Part shown: positions 49,559 to 57,346 of the stretch, piece by piece
Layout: each line of letters starts with the position of its first letter
Numbering within the stretch: the stretch's first letter is position 1
DNA from: Planctomycetota bacterium
Lineage (GTDB): Bacteria; Planctomycetota; GCA-2746535
Reading direction: 5' to 3'
Assembly (NCBI GenBank): GCA_002746535.1
Contig: NVWA01000009.1
Span: forward strand, 44,483 to 108,482
Length of the DNA: 64,000 bases
Translations under genes and position numbers: made by a program
The notes under the pieces: generated by a model
Seen by the model: only the letters and a program-made list of their open reading frames with translations
The model's database searches: none
Told to the model about the DNA's origin: nothing

Positions 49559-51703
49559 ATGCAATTCGATAAAATCATCAAAAGAGATGGCTCAGAATTT
49601 CCCTTTAATATTCAAAAAATAGAGGAAGCCATTGAAAAAGCTTTTCTTGCCGACGAAAGTAATCTGGAGCATGATTCAACAGAATTAGCTGAAGCGGTAC
49701 TTTTATTTTTAACCCAAAAAATTCAAAACACGCCACACATTGAAGACATTCAAGACATGGTCGAACTTGTTTTATCAAATACAGGTTATGCGAGTGTTGC
49801 CAAAACATATATTCTTTATAGAGAAAATAGAAGACTTCAACGACAATTTTTAGAAGTTCAGGATGATCGGCCTCAAGATTATGAAGAAACGGAAGTTTCG
49901 TTAATAGTCGAAAATATCAAAAGTCATTCGTCTTCCCCCTGGGATGCAAATATTATCTATAATAGACTGATTGAAACCGAAAAAATTTCAAATGACATCG
50001 CGAAAAGAATCTCATCAACAGCAGAAAGAAAAATCTTATCATTAAATTTATCTAAAATTTCAACACAATTTATCAATGAAATTACCAGCAATCTTTTATT
50101 TGAAATGGGTTATCAATGGTTTGATTTTAATAGTAGTTCTCCGAATTTCCCATTAAGCGATATAGACAAACTGTTTTTTAATAGAAGTGCTCATACCTCT
50201 AATAATCCTGATAAAATTAGGACATCAATTTCAAATCATGTATTAAAACAATATTCACTAAATTCAGTTTTCAGTTCAGAGATATCAGATGCTCATGAAA
50301 ACGGACAACTTCATATTAGTGGGGTTGGTCATCCGGGATTGTTTTCTAGTGGATTATTTTCAATTCAAAAAATCATAAAAAATGGATTAGATTTAAAAGT
50401 GTTGCCCTCTTTTTCAAAACCGGCACAGCATATTGGAGTACTTACTTCTCAGATCAATACATTTTTATCTTGCATGCGTTCTTTTTTTTATGGACCATTG
50501 GCATTGTCGTATTTGAATATTTATTATTCCCCCTTTTTAGATGGTCTCTCTGATAAAGAAATTATCCAAGAAGCGCAAAATTTAATTTATATTACATCTC
50601 AAAATGCCTTCTCTCAAGGAGGAAAGTCTCTTCCCATTGAATTTAATATTTATAGTTACACGCCAAATCATTTAAAGAATAAAAAAGCCTTAGGTCCTGG
50701 TGGTATTGAGCTAGAAAAAACCTATGAAGACTGTGAAATTAATTCTTTAAATTTAATGGACGCATTATTAGATTGCTTAGACAAAGGTGATGGCATTGGA
50801 AATGAGTTTGTTTATCCAATAATCAACATTCATTATAATGACCAGTGTTTTAGAAATAGTGAACAGAATAAACTTTTAGAAGCTGCAGCTCGAATTGCTA
50901 CTAAGAGAAAACAAATTCGTTTCATTAAAGACAGTCAAGATACTTCACAACACTCATCGCAAATTCAATTATTATTTAAACATCCTGCTGATAAAAGAAT
51001 TCAAAATGTTTTAAAATCTGGCCCTTTTATTCTGCAAACAGTAAGTGTGAATTTACCTCAGATTTTATTACAAAAAAAATCGTCTCAAAAATTTTCTATA
51101 AAAGCAGATCTATCAGAAGAATTAAATCAGGTTCTAAGGCTTGCTTATAAAGCACATAAGGAAAAGCTGAAGTTTTTGAAAAGTTTGGCTGTTTGTGAAA
51201 ATTCTGTTTTGGAAGATATTTTTTGTCTTCAGTCAGATGGTTTGCCAATTGTGGATCTAGAACAATCTAAGACATTGATAGCCTTTGCAGGTTTAAATGA
51301 ATTTATTTATTTGGCCACAGGTGATTATTTTGATGTTAGCGGTGGAAGTTTTATTTCAGCTCAAGAAGTATTGCGATTGTTCAAGGAGAGTATGATCAGA
51401 TCTGGTTTTACAGAGTTTGAAATTGATTTGGATCCTGACCCTGAAGCGAGTCAAAGATTTGCGAGGTTAGATTGTGATAAATATATAGAGGCCAAAAAAT
51501 TAATTACTATTACTGATTCAATTGGTTCGTCTTACACAAATAGTTGCTTTATTAGAAATGAAGCACAATTAAGTCTAAGTGACAAATATGAAAAAGAGTC
51601 ATTGTTAGGACAATTTTTGAGTGTACCTTCTAAAGTATTAAAGCTTCCAGGTAGTGGTCTTACCCCTGATGAAATCCTTCAGTTAATGAAGAATCAATTT
51701 TGA
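49559..51703 (+). CDS. NrdD-like protein with ATP cone but no glycyl-radical region
   Basis: The 714-residue protein begins with an ATP cone (1-95: IIKRDGSEFPFNIQKI and TGYASVAKTYILYR). It continues as a class III ribonucleotide reductase homologue with HENGQLHISGVGHPGL, SFFYGPLALSYLNIY, GNEFVYPIINIHY and LQTVSVNLPQ. The C-terminus stops at DEILQLMKNQF, so the zinc finger and the RVxGY glycyl-radical loop are absent. The place where family members have an active-site Cys (a C-R-containing stretch before the NLPR segment) reads SQIQLLF without Cys. It is therefore probably not a working reductase. It may be a nucleotide-sensing regulator partner of NrdR, which also has an ATP cone. Confidence 0.85.
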   Translation: MQFDKIIKRDGSEFPFNIQKIEEAIEKAFLADESNLEHDSTELAEAVLLFLTQKIQNTPHIEDIQDMVELVLSNTGYASVAKTYILYRENRRLQRQFLEVQDDRPQDYEETEVSLIVENIKSHSSSPWDANIIYNRLIETEKISNDIAKRISSTAERKILSLNLSKISTQFINEITSNLLFEMGYQWFDFNSSSPNFPLSDIDKLFFNRSAHTSNNPDKIRTSISNHVLKQYSLNSVFSSEISDAHENGQLHISGVGHPGLFSSGLFSIQKIIKNGLDLKVLPSFSKPAQHIGVLTSQINTFLSCMRSFFYGPLALSYLNIYYSPFLDGLSDKEIIQEAQNLIYITSQNAFSQGGKSLPIEFNIYSYTPNHLKNKKALGPGGIELEKTYEDCEINSLNLMDALLDCLDKGDGIGNEFVYPIINIHYNDQCFRNSEQNKLLEAAARIATKRKQIRFIKDSQDTSQHSSQIQLLFKHPADKRIQNVLKSGPFILQTVSVNLPQILLQKKSSQKFSIKADLSEELNQVLRLAYKAHKEKLKFLKSLAVCENSVLEDIFCLQSDGLPIVDLEQSKTLIAFAGLNEFIYLATGDYFDVSGGSFISAQEVLRLFKESMIRSGFTEFEIDLDPDPEASQRFARLDCDKYIEAKKLITITDSIGSSYTNSCFIRNEAQLSLSDKYEKESLLGQFLSVPSKVLKLPGSGLTPDEILQLMKNQF

Positions 51704-53007
51704 TTAAAGTTCTGGCTTTTATTTGCATAAACTTACTAAGTGTGCTCTTAGTTTCTGGTCAAGACAAAGTATTAGAAAAAGATATAGGCCAGACAAAAAA
51801 AGAACGAGAAAAAATAAAAGATATTTCTGCAAAAGAAGCTACCTATCCATTGCCAAAGAATTTTAAAAAAGAATTTAAAGCAATCGTGGATTTTAAAAGG
51901 CAATTCCTTCCAATACCAATAATCTATACAGATCCAAATATTGGATTTACATATGGTGGGGGATTTGGTAGTTTGTTGTTTTCAGATTCTGGGGAGCTAA
52001 GACATATTTTAGCACCATATGTCCAATACAATGATGAATCTAAATTTGGTGGAACTATACGATATATGTTTCTGCCAACATTAAAAGAGCGTTACTATTT
52101 TAAAATATATAAAAGTGAAGAGATCAATGAAGAATTTTTAATGGAATATATCAACAAGAAGTTTTATTTTGATCGTCTTTCTTTTTCAGTTCTGGGAGAT
52201 ATTTGGGATGAGGGGTCAGCTCGTTTTTTTGGCATTGGTAAAGACACCATCCACGAGGATAAAATGAACTATACCCATCGAGAACAAAACTATGAAATGA
52301 AGTTGGGTGCTTTTATAAGTGAATACAGTACGGTGAATTTTGGTTTGAAATATCGAAATGTAAAAGTATTGCAAGGGTTGTTTGATGATGAAGATCAAGT
52401 CATTGATAAGCTTTCAAATAACTCCTTAGTACGAAAAGAAGAAATTTATGAAGGGAAAATAAGAATAAAAGTCAATATATTTCCAGAGTATGATGTTGAT
52501 GATGCCATGATGAATATTGATTTCTGGGGTGCCTATGGCGAAGCTTTTAGAAATGATAACGAGGAATATTTGAGTTGGGGGTTGAGTTCGACTTGGTCTT
52601 GGAAAGCTTTAGAAAAAATAACGATAGCGGGATCTATAAATTATCAAGAAGTGCATGGTGGCAATCTCCCTTTTTATGTTTTAAGTGAATTAGGTGGAAG
52701 TCGTTCCATGCGAGGTCTTGAGTTGGGCAGGTTTTTTGATAAATTTTCTGTCAGTGGTATGAATGAGATTCGCTGGATGACATTTAAGCTTAACACGATT
52801 GGATTTACCAGTGATTGGGAGTTTGCATTATTTTATGATTACGGCATGGTTGCTAATGAACATAATGAGTTTAGTTTAGGCGATTTTGAACACGCGATTG
52901 GTATTGGTATTCGAACGCATTTTACTAAAAATGTTATGACTAGAGTCGATATTGCCTATCATGATGAAGGTGTTAAGATATTTGTTGATTTTGGATATCC
53001 TTTTTGA
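51700..53007 (+). CDS. BamA/TamA-like outer-membrane beta-barrel protein
   Basis: The 435-residue protein starts at a TTG that overlaps the previous stop. That start is supported because a signal peptide (hydrophobic residues 3-19) begins immediately. A short linker leads to a barrel beginning KRQFLPIPIIYTDPNIGFTYGGGFG, with alternating strands and a GGSRSMRGLELG segment similar to the lid region of Omp85-type proteins. It ends FVDFGYPF, with the terminal Phe of outer-membrane proteins. No POTRA repeats are visible, so it is a short surface-antigen-type barrel, possibly for transport. Confidence 0.85.
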   Translation: MIKVLAFICINLLSVLLVSGQDKVLEKDIGQTKKEREKIKDISAKEATYPLPKNFKKEFKAIVDFKRQFLPIPIIYTDPNIGFTYGGGFGSLLFSDSGELRHILAPYVQYNDESKFGGTIRYMFLPTLKERYYFKIYKSEEINEEFLMEYINKKFYFDRLSFSVLGDIWDEGSARFFGIGKDTIHEDKMNYTHREQNYEMKLGAFISEYSTVNFGLKYRNVKVLQGLFDDEDQVIDKLSNNSLVRKEEIYEGKIRIKVNIFPEYDVDDAMMNIDFWGAYGEAFRNDNEEYLSWGLSSTWSWKALEKITIAGSINYQEVHGGNLPFYVLSELGGSRSMRGLELGRFFDKFSVSGMNEIRWMTFKLNTIGFTSDWEFALFYDYGMVANEHNEFSLGDFEHAIGIGIRTHFTKNVMTRVDIAYHDEGVKIFVDFGYPF

Positions 53008-53031
53008 ATAAAATTTAATGAGAGAATTATT

Positions 53032-53697
53032 ATGAGTGAAAATATATGTGCAGAATGTGACGAAACATTCCTTCCGGAAGAATTAATATTCATAAAAGAT
53101 GTCTATGTTTGTGCGACCTGCAAGCCCATTATTCTCCAAAAAATTGACGAAGGTCATGATGTGAATACAGACGTTAATGTTAAACCTGTAGGTTTTTGGG
53201 TAAGAGTCTGTGCCTATTTTGTAGATGCTTTGATATTGTCCCCGCTTATGGTTGTTGGCATATTTAATGCATTACAATGGAAGAGCATGGCGTTGTTAGT
53301 GGCCATGAGTGTTCTTGGTACTTTGTACAGACCGATTTTGCATGGGATCTATGGAGCGACTCCTGGTAAAATGATATGTAAAATTTGGGTAAGAAGAGAA
53401 GACGGTTCCCCTATTTCTATGGGACAAGCTTGGCTGAGAGAAACAATATTTATATCGGTTGGAATAATAGGTTTAATATCTTCTATTCTTATTTTTTCTG
53501 CGAGTGGGTTTGACAAGACATTTACTTTTTTAGAATGGGGGGAATTTGCACAACAACATATTAACCCCGTATTAAATATAATATCAAATGTGGTGTCTTG
53601 TATCATGTTTGTAGCAATGTTAATGGTGGCCTTCACTCATAGAAAAAGAGGACTGCATGATAAAATGAGTGGAACTTATTGCGTTTTTAAAAAGTAA
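53032..53697 (+). CDS. Zinc-ribbon RDD-family membrane protein B
   Basis: The 221-residue protein has the same domain order as the one at 37726: zinc ribbon with Cys6, Cys9, Cys27, Cys30, then the RDD domain. The N-terminal Arg is in FWVRVCAYFVDALI, the central motif reads ATPGKMICKIWV and the last helix is followed by HRKRGLHDKMSGTYCV. About four to five helices. GAGAG precedes the ATG. It lies between the outer-membrane protein and the toroid protein on one transcript; the functional link is unknown. Confidence 0.85.
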   Translation: MSENICAECDETFLPEELIFIKDVYVCATCKPIILQKIDEGHDVNTDVNVKPVGFWVRVCAYFVDALILSPLMVVGIFNALQWKSMALLVAMSVLGTLYRPILHGIYGATPGKMICKIWVRREDGSPISMGQAWLRETIFISVGIIGLISSILIFSASGFDKTFTFLEWGEFAQQHINPVLNIISNVVSCIMFVAMLMVAFTHRKRGLHDKMSGTYCVFKK

Positions 53698-53705
53698 CTA
53701 CCGAG

Positions 53706-54872
53706 ATGAAAAGAAAACTAATAGGATGGGTTTCATTTTTTTTAGCGACTATTATTTGGTCATTGCTGTTCCATTTATTCTTTTCTTCTTCTGATATATT
53801 ACAAAAAGAAGGTATTTCTTCTCATGCGAATGCTCTCGCAAAACGACACCTGAAATTATGGGTCGTGCCAAAACTTCGAAAATTAGAATTAGAGAGTATG
53901 CGATCTACAAATGCTGAATGGGACTTTATGGGTCGCAGTTTTTTAGTTTGGGCTTTGGCCAATATGGCTTTACGAGACTCCTCTCAAAAGAAAGAATACC
54001 TTTATGTGATGGATCAAATAATTGATGAAACATTAAAGTTGGAAAAAGAGAATACACCCTATCATTTTTTAATGGATTATGCCAGGTTTAAACCATGGGT
54101 AATAAATCCATCTCGGAGTATTTTTATTGATGGTGAAATATCACTTATGTTAGCTGTACGATGTTTCATCAAAAAGAGGTCTGACTATCTAGTTGAGTTA
54201 GATAATCGTGTAGAAATAATGGTACAGCAAATGAAAAAAAGTCCGGTGCTTTCTAGCGAAAGTTATCCAGATGAGTGCTGGACGTTTTGTAACTCTATAG
54301 CATTGGCTTCTATTAAAATTCATGATGTCCTTTCTGGGGATGATCATTCTGTTTTTTTGAAACAATGGTTTTCAGTAGCTCGTGAAAAGTTAATCGATCA
54401 GAAAACGGGTTTGTTGATATCAAGTTATACTCAAAAAGGAGTACATCTGGATGGTCCGGAAGGTTCATCAATATGGTTAGTCAGTCATGCGCTATCTTTG
54501 ATAGATCCTGTTTTTGCAAAAGAACAATATGAATTGGCAAAGAAATATTTGGGGAAAAGTTTTGTTGGTTTTGGTTGGGCAAGTGAATGGCCACCTAGTT
54601 GGCAAGGTCCTTTGGATGTTGACTCTGGTGTAGTGATACCTGTTTTAGATATTGGTACTGGTTCAAGTGGATTGGCGTTTATTGGTGCGGCCACATTTGA
54701 GGATTTTGATTATTATAAAAAATTAAGAGCTACCTTGTCTTTTGGAGGATTTCCGGTTGATGTTGATGATAGTAGATATTATGCTGCTGGGAATCAAGTT
54801 GGGGATGCCGTATTGCTTTATAGTGAAGTTCTTGGCCCCTTATGGAAAAAAATCAGGGAAAATAATCAATGA
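53706..54872 (+). CDS. Membrane-anchored alpha/alpha-toroid protein, linalool dehydratase-like
   Basis: The 388-residue protein has one N-terminal membrane helix (about 6-26) and a helical domain with an alpha/alpha-toroid look. Candidate active residues are Asp142 in FIDGE and the Cys pair of SYPDECWTFCNS (Cys191, Cys195), plus GFGWASEWPPSW. The Cys-containing motif and anchor layout recall the linalool dehydratase/isomerase family. That is a resemblance by eye and not a proof. It starts nine bases after the RDD gene and overlaps the next gene by ATGA, so it is in the same operon. Confidence 0.65.
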   Translation: MKRKLIGWVSFFLATIIWSLLFHLFFSSSDILQKEGISSHANALAKRHLKLWVVPKLRKLELESMRSTNAEWDFMGRSFLVWALANMALRDSSQKKEYLYVMDQIIDETLKLEKENTPYHFLMDYARFKPWVINPSRSIFIDGEISLMLAVRCFIKKRSDYLVELDNRVEIMVQQMKKSPVLSSESYPDECWTFCNSIALASIKIHDVLSGDDHSVFLKQWFSVAREKLIDQKTGLLISSYTQKGVHLDGPEGSSIWLVSHALSLIDPVFAKEQYELAKKYLGKSFVGFGWASEWPPSWQGPLDVDSGVVIPVLDIGTGSSGLAFIGAATFEDFDYYKKLRATLSFGGFPVDVDDSRYYAAGNQVGDAVLLYSEVLGPLWKKIRENNQ

Positions 54873-55204
54873 AAGACATTGAGGAATCTCTTAAACCTAA
54901 GTTTAATGTAGTTAAATGGTTTGCGGCAACACCTATGTTTTCACCAGCGGGGTTAATCATTTGCGCCTTATTTATTGCTGGGTTTTATGGTTTGTTGAAT
55001 TTGTTTGGTTTAAGAGTTTATACGGGAATACTATCGGGTACCTTTCCTGTTCCAGCTACAGGAAAACAACTTTCAGCATTTTATGGGTTCTTTTATTTGA
55101 TTTCTTATTTTGGATTTGTATTTATAAGTCCGGTGCTAATTATTACAGCGACTATCCAAACGATTCTTTATTCGATATTAAAAATTTCCATCAAAAAAAT
55201 CTGA
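54869..55204 (+). CDS. Small two-helix membrane protein partnered with the toroid protein
   Basis: The 111-residue protein has two membrane helices (about 28-47 and 73-100) separated by a short hydrophilic loop, GILSGTFPVPATGKQLS. I recognise no family. Its ATG overlaps the stop of the toroid gene by four bases, so the two are translated together and may form a complex. The gene ends before the convergent M28 gene. Confidence 0.75.
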   Translation: MKDIEESLKPKFNVVKWFAATPMFSPAGLIICALFIAGFYGLLNLFGLRVYTGILSGTFPVPATGKQLSAFYGFFYLISYFGFVFISPVLIITATIQTILYSILKISIKKI

Positions 55205-55226
55205 TGATAGGTTGAATTAAACTTTC

Positions 55227-56942
55227 CTAAATGGGTGACTCTAGATAGTTGAATTCATATAATTTGTTTAGGTAGGTATGGGTTGTGTCATAATCATAAT
55301 CAAAACCTAATTCCATGTAAGCCGCAATACGATCTATTGATCTGGTGCCATCTGCTAAAAATAGAGGCAAATAACAATTGCCTGACCACATTCCAATATT
55401 ATTTTCTTTTCTCTTTTCGATTGGAATTTGGCTAAAGCTGGGGACACCAAAATACTTTCTTGTGGGCCCATTTTCGGAAGGTTTTTTATAAGAACTTTCA
55501 TGGATGGGATGAAGATTATTTATAGAGGCTTGATAGTTATGTTTGACTTCATTTGTGAAATCATCTATGAATGGTTGGCATTTAGGATTTTTATTTTGGT
55601 GAGTTGAATCATTCCAATTGCTCAAATAAAAGTCTAAACTTTTATTTAGTGCAAGGGCCTCCTTTTCTTCTCCATTTACAGCAAAAGATACCCAAGCTGC
55701 ACAGCAAATCGTAGTTAGATTAAATAATTCCCAGTCAATAATATCCATTGTATCAATGTGAGTGTGCCATGTTTGACTACAACCTCCCACAAAAAGACAT
55801 GGAATATTTATCTGAGGATCAGTAACTAAGTTGTCATCTAAAACAAAATTCTTTTGTGTAAAAATTTTAGCTTCGCCAGAGGCAAAAGTTATTTCATCAA
55901 AAAGAATATTAACAAAAGAAGGGTTCGTTAAAGGATTTTGATATAATTGCATTTTGTTGCTACCATAGCTTACTTCTGCAGTTGAATCTATGTTTATACC
56001 AGCAATGCAATTTTGCAAGGTCTCTAGATTCTCATAGCAGTATGGTATTGTCCCGTATATTTCTGAGGTGAATAAAATCCTAATACCTCTTTTGGGTTTG
56101 TTTTTTGAAAACATTCGTGCAATTTCCATCATTGATGCGCAGCCTGAGCAATTATCATTTGCTCCTTGTTCGTAGAGGTGGCCTGTCATGAATATTTCTT
56201 GGTCGGTTTGCCCTTGGATAAAAGCTTCGACTACCGGCAATGTACCATCATAAGTTTTTGTGTTTATTTCTAAGTTTAAAATAATTTTTTCACCTTCTTC
56301 AAAGCGTTTGATGAATTGATCAACTTGTTTAGGTGAAAGTGAAATACCGGGACATGGCGTATCTTTTTCCGTAAACTGCCATTGATCAGGTTCGTCAGAC
56401 CAAGAATTTACCCAGCGTACACTTTCGTATTGGTCATGTCTTAGTGTTCCATGAAATATAAATCCACAGCCACCTCTTTCTATTAAAGATTTTTTATAAG
56501 CATTGGGCATAAATTTTGTCAAAACCAATTTGTCTTTGACATTTATTTTGCTGAATTCTTCTGGTGAAGAGGCATAAATTAATTCTTTTGTGATGCCTCC
56601 TTTGGGTGTGGATGACGAACCCATTACAAGGTTTGCTGGTATTTTGGAGTAATCGGCAACCGTCTCATTTGTTTTTGGTTCTATTAGTTTTGCGGAAATA
56701 GCATCCCATGCTTTTGGCATGATCCAATCACCATAAGTTGTTTTGCCATCCGCAGGAAACTCAATGACCCTTGTTTTAATATTGTATTTTGCAAGTTCAT
56801 CAGCAACCCAATGGGCTGTTTTGTGAAACCCTTTGAAGTCCGGATAATGATCGGAAGCGTAAATATTTTCAATGTAATGTTTTAATTTTTTAGGATTAAA
56901 ATGATTTTGGGCATAATTGAAATGTTTTTGATATGGGGTCAT
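55227..56942 (-). CDS. M28-type (DUF4910-like) aminopeptidase
   Basis: The 571-residue protein has no signal peptide. A PA-type domain (about 100-230) is inserted in an M28 zinc peptidase fold. Zinc ligands are His255, Asp263, Glu294 in FTSEIYG, Asp319 in NIDS and His393 (or His395) in WHTHIDTMD. A C-terminal winged-helix-like segment (GNCYLPLFLADGTRSIDRIAAYME) fits the DUF4910 family. It should cleave an amino-terminal residue or an amide from a small substrate. The upstream region holds GGTAC direct repeats. Confidence 0.9.
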   Translation of the reverse strand: MTPYQKHFNYAQNHFNPKKLKHYIENIYASDHYPDFKGFHKTAHWVADELAKYNIKTRVIEFPADGKTTYGDWIMPKAWDAISAKLIEPKTNETVADYSKIPANLVMGSSSTPKGGITKELIYASSPEEFSKINVKDKLVLTKFMPNAYKKSLIERGGCGFIFHGTLRHDQYESVRWVNSWSDEPDQWQFTEKDTPCPGISLSPKQVDQFIKRFEEGEKIILNLEINTKTYDGTLPVVEAFIQGQTDQEIFMTGHLYEQGANDNCSGCASMMEIARMFSKNKPKRGIRILFTSEIYGTIPYCYENLETLQNCIAGINIDSTAEVSYGSNKMQLYQNPLTNPSFVNILFDEITFASGEAKIFTQKNFVLDDNLVTDPQINIPCLFVGGCSQTWHTHIDTMDIIDWELFNLTTICCAAWVSFAVNGEEKEALALNKSLDFYLSNWNDSTHQNKNPKCQPFIDDFTNEVKHNYQASINNLHPIHESSYKKPSENGPTRKYFGVPSFSQIPIEKRKENNIGMWSGNCYLPLFLADGTRSIDRIAAYMELGFDYDYDTTHTYLNKLYEFNYLESPI

Positions 56943-56972
56943 TTGATTTTTACTTTCGAATACAGTTTTATT

Positions 56973-56990
56973 GGTACAAATGGTACACTA
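56973..56990 (-). promoter_or_regulatory. Two 9-base GGTAC direct repeats upstream of the M28 gene
   Basis: GGTACAAAT (56973-56981) and GGTACACTA (56982-56990) are adjacent units of the type found before the exported HEAT gene at 12833. They lie 31-48 bases before the M28 start. A 16-base-period repeat of TTTGATGTG at 56995-57019 lies next to them. Confidence 0.4.
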
Positions 56991-57245
56991 TTTGTTTGAT
57001 GTGTCAAATATTTGATGTGAGTTTCAAATTCAATAGCTTTCATTTCGAAAACTACGGTTAATTCTGAAAATATGAAAACCGATTAAACGATTGATAAAAT
57101 GTTAAATTTAGTAATTTTTGACTCAAAAGGAAAGAATTATAAACACTCAGAAAGGGTATAAATTATATTTTTACATTGGACAAAATAAGTCGAATATTGC
57201 GTTTAGAATACCCTATGTATTATTTATTTAAGCCCTTTCTTTACC

Positions 57246-57273
57246 TTGACAGTTGAAACCTTTTCTCTATATT
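57246..57273 (+). promoter_or_regulatory. Promoter for the exported HEAT/receiver-like gene
   Basis: TTGACA (57246-57251) and TATATT (57268-57273) are separated by 16 bases. The gene start is 74 bases downstream, leaving a leader of about 65 bases. Confidence 0.6.
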
Positions 57274-57346
57274 CCCTCAACTATCATTACTTAACTATGT
57301 GTAATTCAATGGGTTTTCCCCTACTATAATGTATATGGAGTTTTCA

